DNA of 13,666 nucleotides from Erysipelotrichaceae bacterium (GTDB lineage Bacteria; Bacillota_I; Bacilli_A; Erysipelotrichales; Coprobacillaceae). The notes under the pieces were generated by a model. It saw only the letters and a program-made list of their open reading frames with translations. It did no database searches and was not told the origin of the DNA. The position numbers and the translations under genes were made by a program. Position 1 is the first letter of the stretch. Each line of letters starts with the position of its first letter. The stretch covers positions 1 through 13,666 of the forward strand of contig JAJQDJ010000238.1 of the NCBI GenBank assembly GCA_021202205.1, given 5' to 3'. Below are positions 1 to 6,947 of the stretch, one piece after another.

Positions 1-3
1 ATA

Positions 4-50
4 TAAAAAGGCATGAGCCCAAGAGATACGAATCCCTTAAGTTCATGCCA
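4..50 (-). terminator. Rho-independent terminator of glmS
   Basis: Read on the minus strand, a long hairpin starts with GGCATGA, closes with TCATGCC and is followed by five Ts before ATAT. The inner arms (TTAAGGGAT and ATCTCTTGG around a TCGT loop) pair fully only in the minus-strand RNA, where G-U pairs are allowed. On the plus strand these positions are mismatched, so the structure belongs to the glmS transcript. A second perfect hairpin (GGAATTC, ACTT loop, GAATTCC, positions 55-72) lies directly behind the glmS stop codon. Confidence 0.75.
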
Positions 51-73
51 TTGAGGAATTCACTTGAATTCCC

Positions 74-1876
74 TTATTCAACAGTAACAGATTTTGCAAG
101 ATTTCTAGGTTTATCAACATCACAGCCCTTAATACAAGCTGTATAGTAAGCTAATAATTGTAATGGTATAGCAACCAATATAGATTGTAAAGTAGGGGAT
201 ACTTGAGGTAAGTAGTAAGTATTTTCAACATTTTTAACTTCTTCACCTTCAGTTGTCAGTAGGATAACCCTTGCTCCTCTAGCAATCGTTTCCTGAATAT
301 TACTAATTGTTTTTGCTGCAATATGTGGTTGAGTTGCCACGGCAATCACGACAGAACCTGGCTCAATCAAGGCAATTGGACCATGTTTTAATTCTCCTGC
401 TACATAAGCATCAGCATGGACATAAGAAACTTCTTTTAGCTTTAAAGCACCTTCTAAGACACTGGCATAATCTAAGCTACGACCAATAAAATAAGTATCA
501 TGTAGATTTTCAAGCATTTTAGCCCATGAAGCATATATCTCATGATCATCTAATAGCTTTGAAACATAATCAGGAATACTATCCAATTCATGGATAAGTT
601 CCATATCTATTTGAATATTCAATCTTTGAGCAACATAATAAGCCAATAATATTAATAATACAAGTTGTGTTGTATAAGCTTTGGTTGAAGCAACGGCAAT
701 TTCAGGGCCAGCACATGTATATAAAACATAAGCAGCATCACGTGAAATAGTACTACCTAAAACATTGGCAATCGCAATTATTGTTGCCCCCTTGCTTTTC
801 GCCAAACGAAGGGCAGCTAAAGTATCTGCTGTTTCACCAGATTGGGAAACAAAGATAGCCAATGTTTGTTCATCAACAATAGGATCATTATATCTAAATT
901 CACTTGCGACAGTCGCAATGACAGGTAATTTTGTTACTCTTTCTAATACTTGTGATCCACATAAAGATGCATGATATGCAGTACCACACGCCACGTAATA
1001 AACCTTATTAAATTTCTTAAAATCAATATCATTCAACTCATCTAATATAATGGTATCATTAATAATTCTACCCCTTAATGTTTCATTAATAACATGAGGT
1101 TGTTCATAGATTTCTTTTAACATAAAATGATCATAGCCATCTTTTTTTGCTGCTTCAATATCATAAGGAATTGTATTGGATTCTTTATCAATAGCTTTTC
1201 CATCATGAGTATAAAAATGAATAGCATCTTTTTCTAATACAGCCATTTCGTAATCATTGAGAAAATAAACATCCTTAGTATATTCTAACAAGGCAGGAAT
1301 ATCACTGGCTGCTACGTATGCACCATCAGCTTTACCAATAACCAACGGACTATCTTTTCTAGCAACTATAATCTTATCAGGCTCCAATGTTGAAACAATA
1401 CATAATGCATAACTACCTTCAATACGAGCTAATACTTTTTTAGTAGCTACAAACAAATCACCATTATAGTAATAATCCAAAAGCATAACAACAACTTCAC
1501 TATCAGTTTCCGAATGGAAATGATAACCCTTATCGATTAACTCTTCTTTGAGTTCACGATAATTTTCAATAATTCCATTATGCACCAGTGAAATCGTTTC
1601 GTCATCATTACTATGAGGATGAGAATTCAGATTAGAAGGAACACCATGAGTTGCCCAACGTGTATGGCCTATACCAATGTGTCCTTTTAAAATATAATCA
1701 GCAAGCTTTTCTTCAAGATTTTTTAATCTTCCTTGACACTTTACTGTAATCAAGCCACTTTCTTCTAGCAATGTCACACCTGCGCTATCATAGCCACGAT
1801 ACTCAAGCTTATTTAAACCTTGGAGTAAAAAAGGCAACGCTAAATCCTTACCGCAATACGCTGTAATTCCACACAT
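74..1876 (-). CDS. glmS: Glutamine--fructose-6-phosphate aminotransferase (isomerizing)
   Basis: Makes glucosamine-6-phosphate from fructose-6-phosphate and glutamine. This is the first committed step to UDP-GlcNAc for peptidoglycan, and the enzyme is cytosolic. The 600-residue protein begins Met-Cys-Gly-Ile, so Cys2 is the N-terminal nucleophile of the glutamine amidotransferase domain. LEYRGYDSAG and HTRWATHG (about residues 71-78) follow. The C-terminal half holds two SIS sugar-isomerase domains with a SQSGETADT phosphosugar-binding motif, and it ends KPRNLAKSVTVE, the family signature. I chose the ATG at 1876 rather than the in-frame ATG 24 bases upstream: it puts Cys at position 2 and has GGAGG at 1886-1890, nine bases away. 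The length is normal for the family and the frame is intact. The leader carries a glmS ribozyme, so expression should fall when GlcN6P accumulates. Confidence 0.98.
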   Translation of the reverse strand: MCGITAYCGKDLALPFLLQGLNKLEYRGYDSAGVTLLEESGLITVKCQGRLKNLEEKLADYILKGHIGIGHTRWATHGVPSNLNSHPHSNDDETISLVHNGIIENYRELKEELIDKGYHFHSETDSEVVVMLLDYYYNGDLFVATKKVLARIEGSYALCIVSTLEPDKIIVARKDSPLVIGKADGAYVAASDIPALLEYTKDVYFLNDYEMAVLEKDAIHFYTHDGKAIDKESNTIPYDIEAAKKDGYDHFMLKEIYEQPHVINETLRGRIINDTIILDELNDIDFKKFNKVYYVACGTAYHASLCGSQVLERVTKLPVIATVASEFRYNDPIVDEQTLAIFVSQSGETADTLAALRLAKSKGATIIAIANVLGSTISRDAAYVLYTCAGPEIAVASTKAYTTQLVLLILLAYYVAQRLNIQIDMELIHELDSIPDYVSKLLDDHEIYASWAKMLENLHDTYFIGRSLDYASVLEGALKLKEVSYVHADAYVAGELKHGPIALIEPGSVVIAVATQPHIAAKTISNIQETIARGARVILLTTEGEEVKNVENTYYLPQVSPTLQSILVAIPLQLLAYYTACIKGCDVDKPRNLAKSVTVE

Positions 1877-1929
1877 AAAAACATACCTCCATATATTCAA
1901 TTGTATTTATTATTGATGAAGTTATGCCT

Positions 1930-2053
1930 GATGATATTTGTTTAATAATCACTTATTATTTTTGCTCATCGTTTAGGTAGCATCATACCTCCAGATCATC
2001 CGCCGAATTTTTCGATAAATCTGGCCCTCGTCAACTCATAGAGTCCTGGCGCT
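1930..2053 (-). ncRNA. glmS ribozyme: glmS ribozyme (GlcN6P-responsive self-cleaving riboswitch)
   Basis: On the minus strand the hallmark core elements occur in the right order: AGCGCC, then ACTCTATGAGT forming P2, GTTGACGAGG, a TTATCGAA segment, TTCGGCGGATG, and CCAGAT/ATCTGG pairing for P2.1. Downstream are a small GGTA...TACC hairpin (P3) and a GATGA...TCATC stem enclosing AATAAT/ATTATT (P4). The expected cleavage lies between A at 2053 and G at 2052. In this family glucosamine-6-phosphate acts as the coenzyme for self-cleavage, and the cleaved downstream mRNA is then degraded (known from Bacillus subtilis). About 50 bases separate the ribozyme end from the glmS start codon. Confidence 0.95.
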
Positions 2054-2083
2054 ATATTTTTATCCTTTATCAATAATGCAACT

Positions 2084-2089
2084 ATTATA
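2084..2089 (-). promoter_or_regulatory. glmS promoter -10 element
   Basis: A perfect TATAAT on the minus strand about 31 bases upstream of the ribozyme cleavage site would start the transcript near 2077, leaving a short 5' piece upstream of the ribozyme as in other glmS leaders. No convincing -35 hexamer lies 16-18 bases upstream (AAACAT at best), so the call rests on the -10 and its position. Confidence 0.5.
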
Positions 2090-2109
2090 CCCTAATTTTA
2101 TGTGATATG

Positions 2110-2137
2110 TTTTCATTTTATAAAAATGTGATATAGT
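2110..2137 (+). promoter_or_regulatory. Possible promoter of the nitroreductase gene
   Basis: TTTTCA (2110-2115) and TATAGT (2132-2137) are separated by 16 bases. Initiation would fall just before the GGAGG at 2148-2152, giving a very short leader. The match is moderate. The site is divergent from the glmS promoter. Confidence 0.35.
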
Positions 2138-2159
2138 ATTGATATACGGAGGAAAAAAT

Positions 2160-2735
2160 ATGATCAAAGAATTAGTAATGAAAAGTCGCAGTTATCGTGG
2201 CTATGATGAATCGTATGTATTGTCTAAGGAAGATTTAGAAGAATTGGTAGATATTACACGTTATTGTCCATCCAGTATGAACAAACAGCCATTAAAATAT
2301 TATATAGCTTATCAAAAAGATAAAGTAGAAGCTATTCTACAATTAACAAAATGGGGAGGTTCATTGCCTGAACTTCATTTACCTTTTGAGGGTACGCATC
2401 CAACTGGTTTCATCATTATATGTCAAGATTTAACGATTTATAAGAGTATGAATACTTTTTCTAAAGATGCAGGAATTGTTGGACAAATGATGCTTTTAAT
2501 GGCTTGTGAAAAAGGTTTAGGTGGATTGATAATTGGCAGTTTTCAAAAAGATAAATTAAAGGAATTATTGGAATTACCAAAAAATATTGATATCCATCTT
2601 GTTTTGGCAATTGGTAAACCAAAAGAAAATATTGTATTATGTGATGTAGAAGATGGTGACACAAAATATTATCGCGATGAAAATAATACGCATTATGTAC
2701 CAAAACGAAGTTTAGAAGATATTGTCATAAAATAA
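2160..2735 (+). CDS. Nitroreductase family protein
   Basis: A 191-residue single-domain protein of the FMN-dependent nitroreductase superfamily. Visible family marks are an N-terminal KSRSYRGYD segment (the usual S-x-R-x-F/Y), CPSSMNKQPLKY (the C/A-P-S-x-x-N-x-Q-P motif that contacts FMN), a GLGGLIIGSF loop in the second half, and AIGKPKE (the usual G-x-P-x-E). Members transfer hydride from NAD(P)H to nitro, quinone or other acceptors, and the natural substrate here cannot be read from sequence. I chose ATG 2160 because GGAGG at 2148-2152 is seven bases away. A TTG further upstream in frame would precede that site. It is a monocistronic-looking gene between divergent glmS and the ABC operon. 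Confidence 0.88.
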   Translation: MIKELVMKSRSYRGYDESYVLSKEDLEELVDITRYCPSSMNKQPLKYYIAYQKDKVEAILQLTKWGGSLPELHLPFEGTHPTGFIIICQDLTIYKSMNTFSKDAGIVGQMMLLMACEKGLGGLIIGSFQKDKLKELLELPKNIDIHLVLAIGKPKENIVLCDVEDGDTKYYRDENNTHYVPKRSLEDIVIK

Positions 2736-2765
2736 TGTGAAATCAATTTTTAAAGTGTCAAAATG

Positions 2766-2794
2766 TGTTCATCCAATGTTAATTATGTTATATT
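2766..2794 (+). promoter_or_regulatory. Likely promoter of the ABC transporter operon
   Basis: An extended -10, TG-T-TATATT (2786-2794), lies 17 bases from a weak -35 (TGTTCA, 2766-2771). The predicted start is about 20 bases before the GAGGTG ribosome binding site of the ATPase gene. Confidence 0.45.
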
Positions 2795-2820
2795 AATATT
2801 AGTATATGAGGTGATTGTCA

Positions 2821-3528
2821 ATGAGTAATGTGCTAATAGAATTTAAAAATATTGTGAAAAGCTATACGATGGGAGATATTACAATTAATGCCAGTGATGG
2901 CGTTGATTTTGAAATGAACAAAGGAGAATTTGTGGTTATTGTTGGAGCTTCTGGAGCTGGTAAGACAACAATATTAAATATACTTGGTGGTATGGATTCT
3001 CCAACTAGTGGATCAATTATTGTAGATGGGGAAAATATTTCAAGATATGATGAAAAAAAATTAACCGAATATCGTCGTGATGATATTGGTTTTGTTTTTC
3101 AGTTTTATAATTTGGTCCAAAATCTTACAGCTTTAGAAAATGTTGAAATTGCAACTCAAATATGTAAAAACCCTTTAGATGCTCAAAATGTTTTAGAACG
3201 AGTTGGGTTGGGGGAAAGAATGTCGAACTTTCCTTCACAGCTTTCGGGTGGGGAACAACAGCGTGTTGCAATCGCAAGGGCTATTGCCAAGAATCCAAAA
3301 TTGTTGCTTTGCGATGAACCAACAGGAGCATTGGATTATAAAACAGGAAAATCTATTTTGGCATTATTAAGAGAAATGTGTGAAACATATCAAATGACTG
3401 TTATCGTTATAACACATAATTCTGCCTTAGCACCAATGGCAGATCGCGTGATACATTTAAGAAGTGGTAAAGTTTATCAAATGGAACTTAATGACAATCC
3501 AACACCAATAGAGAATATTGAATGGTAA
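2821..3528 (+). CDS. ABC transporter ATP-binding protein (MacB/LolD/FtsE-like)
   Basis: Cytoplasmic ATPase that powers the permease encoded directly downstream. The 235-residue chain has Walker A GASGAGKT (residues 42-49), a Q-loop in FVFQFYNLV, the signature LSGGEQQR, Walker B LLLCDEPTGAL and the switch His in VITHN. The FxFQxxxLxxxLTALENV and DEPTGALD segments are typical of the MacB/LolD/FtsE branch, which works in mechanotransmission or envelope export rather than solute uptake. Start: ATG 2821 has GAGGTG at 2807-2812, eight bases upstream, whereas the in-frame TTG at 2815 is too close to it. The stop codon lies inside the first codons of the permease gene (7-base overlap), so the two are translationally coupled. 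Confidence 0.95.
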   Translation: MSNVLIEFKNIVKSYTMGDITINASDGVDFEMNKGEFVVIVGASGAGKTTILNILGGMDSPTSGSIIVDGENISRYDEKKLTEYRRDDIGFVFQFYNLVQNLTALENVEIATQICKNPLDAQNVLERVGLGERMSNFPSQLSGGEQQRVAIARAIAKNPKLLLCDEPTGALDYKTGKSILALLREMCETYQMTVIVITHNSALAPMADRVIHLRSGKVYQMELNDNPTPIENIEW

Positions 3529-6500
3529 AAAGAAATAAACGTGCCTATTGGAAAAATCTTAGGAAATCGATTTCAACATCGAAAGCACGATTCCTATCGA
3601 TTTTTGCAATTGTACTTCTTGGTGCGGCCTTTTATTCAGGGTTACGAAATACACCAGGCACAATGGCTTTGACCATGGATAATTATTTGGATAGTCATCA
3701 ATATTCTGATTTGATATATATTGCGTCACTTGGTTTTTCACAGGATGATTTGGATGCACTAAATGATATAGAAGGCATTGAAGCAATATCTTATGGTAAC
3801 CAATTTGATGCTCAAACACTTATAGATAATAAGTTATCAGGTGTGACAGTTTATACAAATGAAAGCTATAGTGAAACAATGGTAAATGCTCCAGAATTAT
3901 TGGAGGGAAATTATCCAAGTGCTTCAGATGAATGTCTGATTGATAATGAACTACATAAATCTGGGTTAAATGTTGGTGATGAGATTACATTAACTAGTGA
4001 TTATGGAGAAAAAGACTTTATAGTTGTTGGTATTATAGATGATGTTAGATATGTTGCTAAAACTGAAAGAGGAACAAATACATTAGGAGATGGAACCAAT
4101 AGTGGTTTTATTGAAATATTAACTGAAGATAATGAATTTTTAGCTATTTCTGATAGTTTATACGAATTAAGAGATGAAGATGTTTTATATAATCAAATAT
4201 GTGTCGTTGTTGAAGGTGCGAGTGATTATAATGTTTTTGATGATGACTATATGGATTATATTGAAGAAGTTAATACAAAGATTAAGTCTACATTATCTTT
4301 ACGTATTGGTGATTTGTATGAAGAGTTGACAAGTGATGCCCAACAACAATTAGATGATGCTATAGCTGAATATAATGAAGGTTATGAAGAATATACAGCA
4401 TCTAAGGAAACTTTTGATGAACAAATATTAGAAGCTAAAATAGAACTCACCAATGCGAAAATAACATTAGCTGAAAATGAAATTGCCTATTTAGAAGGCT
4501 TATCTACGGTTAGTGATGAGATGGGTGATTCAATAGAAACTATACAGGAAACTATGACAGAATTACAAAAACAGCTCACTGATCTACAAAACCAGCTAGA
4601 TAATTATGATACGTCTACAACAACTTCTATTATCAGTAGTGCTAATCAAATTATTGAATCTGCAAGTGACGGAACATCTATAGATACTGACGCTATTTTA
4701 CAGCAAGCTCAATCTATTATTGATCAAGCTTCAGATTCAACTTCTAGTATTGATAGTGATGCTATTATTGAACAAGCAAATAAGATTATTGCAGCTGTTC
4801 AAGGTGACGAAGTTGATAGTGATGCGATTAATGAAGCAGCCAATCAAATAATTCAAGAAACCACAACAGTCACTTCATCTTCAGATATAAATGAAATACT
4901 TAATAGTGTAGATGAACAAATAACAAGTGTCAATGAGATGATTGATGAACTCAGCACTTCTATGGATGGTATGACGCAATTAATTGAAGCAGGATTGCAG
5001 ATTCAAAATGCTAAATTACAGGTAGAAAACGCAGAAAATGAATTGACCTTACAAGAACTTCAAGGTAACAGTCAATTAGAAGAAGCTGCTGCCCAGCTTG
5101 AAGAAGCAAAAACTCAATTAGATGAAGCTCAAGCTCAAATTGATGAAATACCTAAAGGTAAGGTTTATACACTTACAAGAGATGAAAATGCAGGATTGGT
5201 CTCTTTTGATGCCAATGTTGATGCCATTGAAGCTATAGCTGCAGTTTTTCCACTTATGTTCTTTTTGATATCAGCTTTAGTATCACTTACAACTATGACT
5301 CGTATGGTTGAAGAACAAAGAAGCCAAAATGGAACATTGCGTGCATTAGGTTATTCTAAAGTTGATGTTATCATGCAATATGTTGTATATGTTTTATTAG
5401 CTACTTCTATTGCATGTGTTATTGGTATATTATCAGGAAATCAAATATTTACACGTATTATCTGGTATCTTTACCATTTAATGATGTTTCAAATAGAATC
5501 GTCAATTGTCATTCAACAAGCTTATATTATTACTTTACAGGCTATCTTTATATCAGTATTTGTAGTTATGCTTGCAACATTATATGTATCAATAAGAGAA
5601 CTCAATCTGATGCCTGCAATCTTAATGAGACCGAAGGCACCAAAGCTTGGAAAACGTATTTTCTTAGAAAAAGTAACTTTTATCTGGAAACGATTAAGTT
5701 TCAATCAAAAAGTCACAATGCGTAATATCTTTAGATATAAGCAAAGATTCTTTATGTCTGTTATAGGTATTGCTGGATGTACGGCTTTGATCATTACGGG
5801 ATTTGGTATTAAATATTCAGTTAGTGAAATTATTGATCGTCAATATGGCGAAATATTAATGTACGATGCTGATATTCGTTTAGAGGATGATATTAGCGTT
5901 GCTGATTCCAAAATGTATGCGACAAATCTATTGGAACGATCTGAAGTTACAAATGTAGAATATGTTTATGAACAAAGTGCCAATGTTTTAAAGAATAAAG
6001 AAGATCTTTATGCAACAATGATTGTTTATCAATCATTAGATAATATTTCAAATTTTGTTAATTTTAAAGATTATAAGACAGGCAATAAAATATCTTTAAA
6101 TGACGATGGTGTTGTTTTATCACAGAAAACAGCCGAATTATTAGATGTTGAGGTAGGGGATACATTTGATCTTGAAGTCGATGATATGACCTATAATGTA
6201 AAAGTTGAAGCTATTATGGAAAATTTTTCAACAAATTATGTTTTTATGTCACAAACATATTATGAGGATTTAACGTCATCTGATCTTATTATCAATCACG
6301 GTTTCTTAAATATGAAAACAACGGATCAATCTGATAAAACAAGCTTAGAAAATTATATGAGCGAACATAGCTATGGTAATTTATCTTATTTAAGTGAATC
6401 AGGAAGTGAATTTGCTGAGCAAATGTCAAGTCTTGATATTATAACTGTTATTTTAACAGCTTGTGCTGGAGCATTGAATTTTATAGTTTTATATAATTTA

Positions 6501-6833
6501 ACGAATATTAATATCCAGGAAAGAAAAAGTGAAATTGCTACTATTAAGGTATTAGGCTTTAGGAGAAAAGAAGTTTATGATTATATTTTTAGAGAAAATA
6601 TTATCTTAAGTGTGATTGGTTCTTTCTTAGGTATTTTCTTAGGTTATATTTTACATAGGTTTATTGTATTAACAGTGGAGTTTGAATCAATGATGTTTGT
6701 AAGAAGTATTCATTGGACGAGCTATGTTTATGCAATAGCTATTACAATTGGATTTACTTTCTTAATAGATTTATTTATGCGTCGAGTTTTGAACAAAGTT
6801 GATATGGTAGAATCTCTTAAGAGTATCGAATAA
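3522..6833 (+). CDS. FtsX/MacB-type ABC transporter permease with large coiled-coil extracellular domain
   Basis: A 1103-residue membrane partner of the upstream ATPase. By hydrophobicity I see eight membrane segments: about 23-40, then 568-590, 617-640 and 668-690 (first FtsX domain), 743-762, then 971-993, 1026-1046 and 1068-1086 (second FtsX domain). This is the duplicated MacB-like plan. Residues 41-255 and 763-965 look like periplasmic-core (MacB_PCD) domains facing outside. Between 260 and 545 the first extracellular part is expanded by a Gln/Glu/Ala-rich coiled coil (for example QLEEAKTQLDEAQAQIDE near 518-543). Inside it a roughly 22-residue repeat occurs about four times (369-446). 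The start overlaps the ATPase gene and the frame is intact. The substrate is not deducible. The closest mechanistic relatives (FtsEX, MacB) transmit ATPase movement to extracytoplasmic partners. Confidence 0.92.
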   Translation: MVKRNKRAYWKNLRKSISTSKARFLSIFAIVLLGAAFYSGLRNTPGTMALTMDNYLDSHQYSDLIYIASLGFSQDDLDALNDIEGIEAISYGNQFDAQTLIDNKLSGVTVYTNESYSETMVNAPELLEGNYPSASDECLIDNELHKSGLNVGDEITLTSDYGEKDFIVVGIIDDVRYVAKTERGTNTLGDGTNSGFIEILTEDNEFLAISDSLYELRDEDVLYNQICVVVEGASDYNVFDDDYMDYIEEVNTKIKSTLSLRIGDLYEELTSDAQQQLDDAIAEYNEGYEEYTASKETFDEQILEAKIELTNAKITLAENEIAYLEGLSTVSDEMGDSIETIQETMTELQKQLTDLQNQLDNYDTSTTTSIISSANQIIESASDGTSIDTDAILQQAQSIIDQASDSTSSIDSDAIIEQANKIIAAVQGDEVDSDAINEAANQIIQETTTVTSSSDINEILNSVDEQITSVNEMIDELSTSMDGMTQLIEAGLQIQNAKLQVENAENELTLQELQGNSQLEEAAAQLEEAKTQLDEAQAQIDEIPKGKVYTLTRDENAGLVSFDANVDAIEAIAAVFPLMFFLISALVSLTTMTRMVEEQRSQNGTLRALGYSKVDVIMQYVVYVLLATSIACVIGILSGNQIFTRIIWYLYHLMMFQIESSIVIQQAYIITLQAIFISVFVVMLATLYVSIRELNLMPAILMRPKAPKLGKRIFLEKVTFIWKRLSFNQKVTMRNIFRYKQRFFMSVIGIAGCTALIITGFGIKYSVSEIIDRQYGEILMYDADIRLEDDISVADSKMYATNLLERSEVTNVEYVYEQSANVLKNKEDLYATMIVYQSLDNISNFVNFKDYKTGNKISLNDDGVVLSQKTAELLDVEVGDTFDLEVDDMTYNVKVEAIMENFSTNYVFMSQTYYEDLTSSDLIINHGFLNMKTTDQSDKTSLENYMSEHSYGNLSYLSESGSEFAEQMSSLDIITVILTACAGALNFIVLYNLTNINIQERKSEIATIKVLGFRRKEVYDYIFRENIILSVIGSFLGIFLGYILHRFIVLTVEFESMMFVRSIHWTSYVYAIAITIGFTFLIDLFMRRVLNKVDMVESLKSIE
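4626..4859 (+). repeat. Degenerate ~66-bp (22-residue) tandem repeat inside the permease coiled coil
   Basis: Residues 369-446 of the permease contain four similar units with the pattern Ala-x-x-Ile-Ile, usually preceded by Asp-Ser/Thr-Asp-Ala-Ile. The anchoring Ala residues are at about 374, 396, 419 and 440. Spacing is 21-23 residues, which fits two helical turns short of three heptads. The units are diverged at DNA level, so this is a protein-level repeat rather than a recent slippage product. Confidence 0.6.
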
Positions 6834-6853
6834 CATTGATTATATCAATGTTA
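6831..6853 (+). terminator. Hairpin at the end of the permease gene (probable terminator)
   Basis: Perfect 10-bp stem TAACATTGAT / ATCAATGTTA with a TAT loop, followed by TTTT. It starts in the permease stop codon. The stem is AT-rich and the T run short, so termination may be partial, and some transcripts could read into the hydrolase gene. Confidence 0.5.
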
Positions 6854-6860
6854 TTTTAAA

Positions 6861-6881
6861 TTCTTAAGAAATTCTTAAGAA
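6861..6881 (+). promoter_or_regulatory. CTTAAG-N5-CTTAAG direct repeat, candidate response-regulator box
   Basis: Two copies of the decamer TTCTTAAGAA (6861-6870, 6872-6881) sit head to tail with an 11-base period, ending four bases before the -35 of the wall-hydrolase promoter. Direct repeats of about one helical turn immediately upstream of a -35 are the classic binding layout of OmpR/PhoB-family response regulators. The CTTAAG-N5-CTTAAG form matches the PmrA/BasR box known in enterobacteria. No regulator gene is in this window. Confidence 0.6.
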
Positions 6882-6885
6882 AAAG

Positions 6886-6914
6886 TGGACATTTTTAGTT
6901 ATATGGTCTATAAT
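6886..6914 (+). promoter_or_regulatory. Sigma-A type promoter of the NlpC/P60 hydrolase gene
   Basis: TGGACA (6886-6891), 17-base spacer, TATAAT (6909-6914). This is the best promoter in the window. The start point would be near 6921, about 14 bases before the AAGGAGG ribosome binding site at 6935-6941. Confidence 0.85.
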
Positions 6915-6947
6915 ATAAGTGGGTATATTATTGAAAGGAGGAAACGA

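Noticed and set aside
3559..3819. Reverse-strand and alternate-frame open frames within glmS, the permease, folT and spoVAF (for example 307-489, 2461-2703, 3559-3819, 5414-5725, 9211-9450, 12767-13015)
   Set aside because: They lie inside confidently assigned genes, lack ribosome binding sites and encode low-complexity His/Leu/Ile-rich sequences typical of shadow frames.
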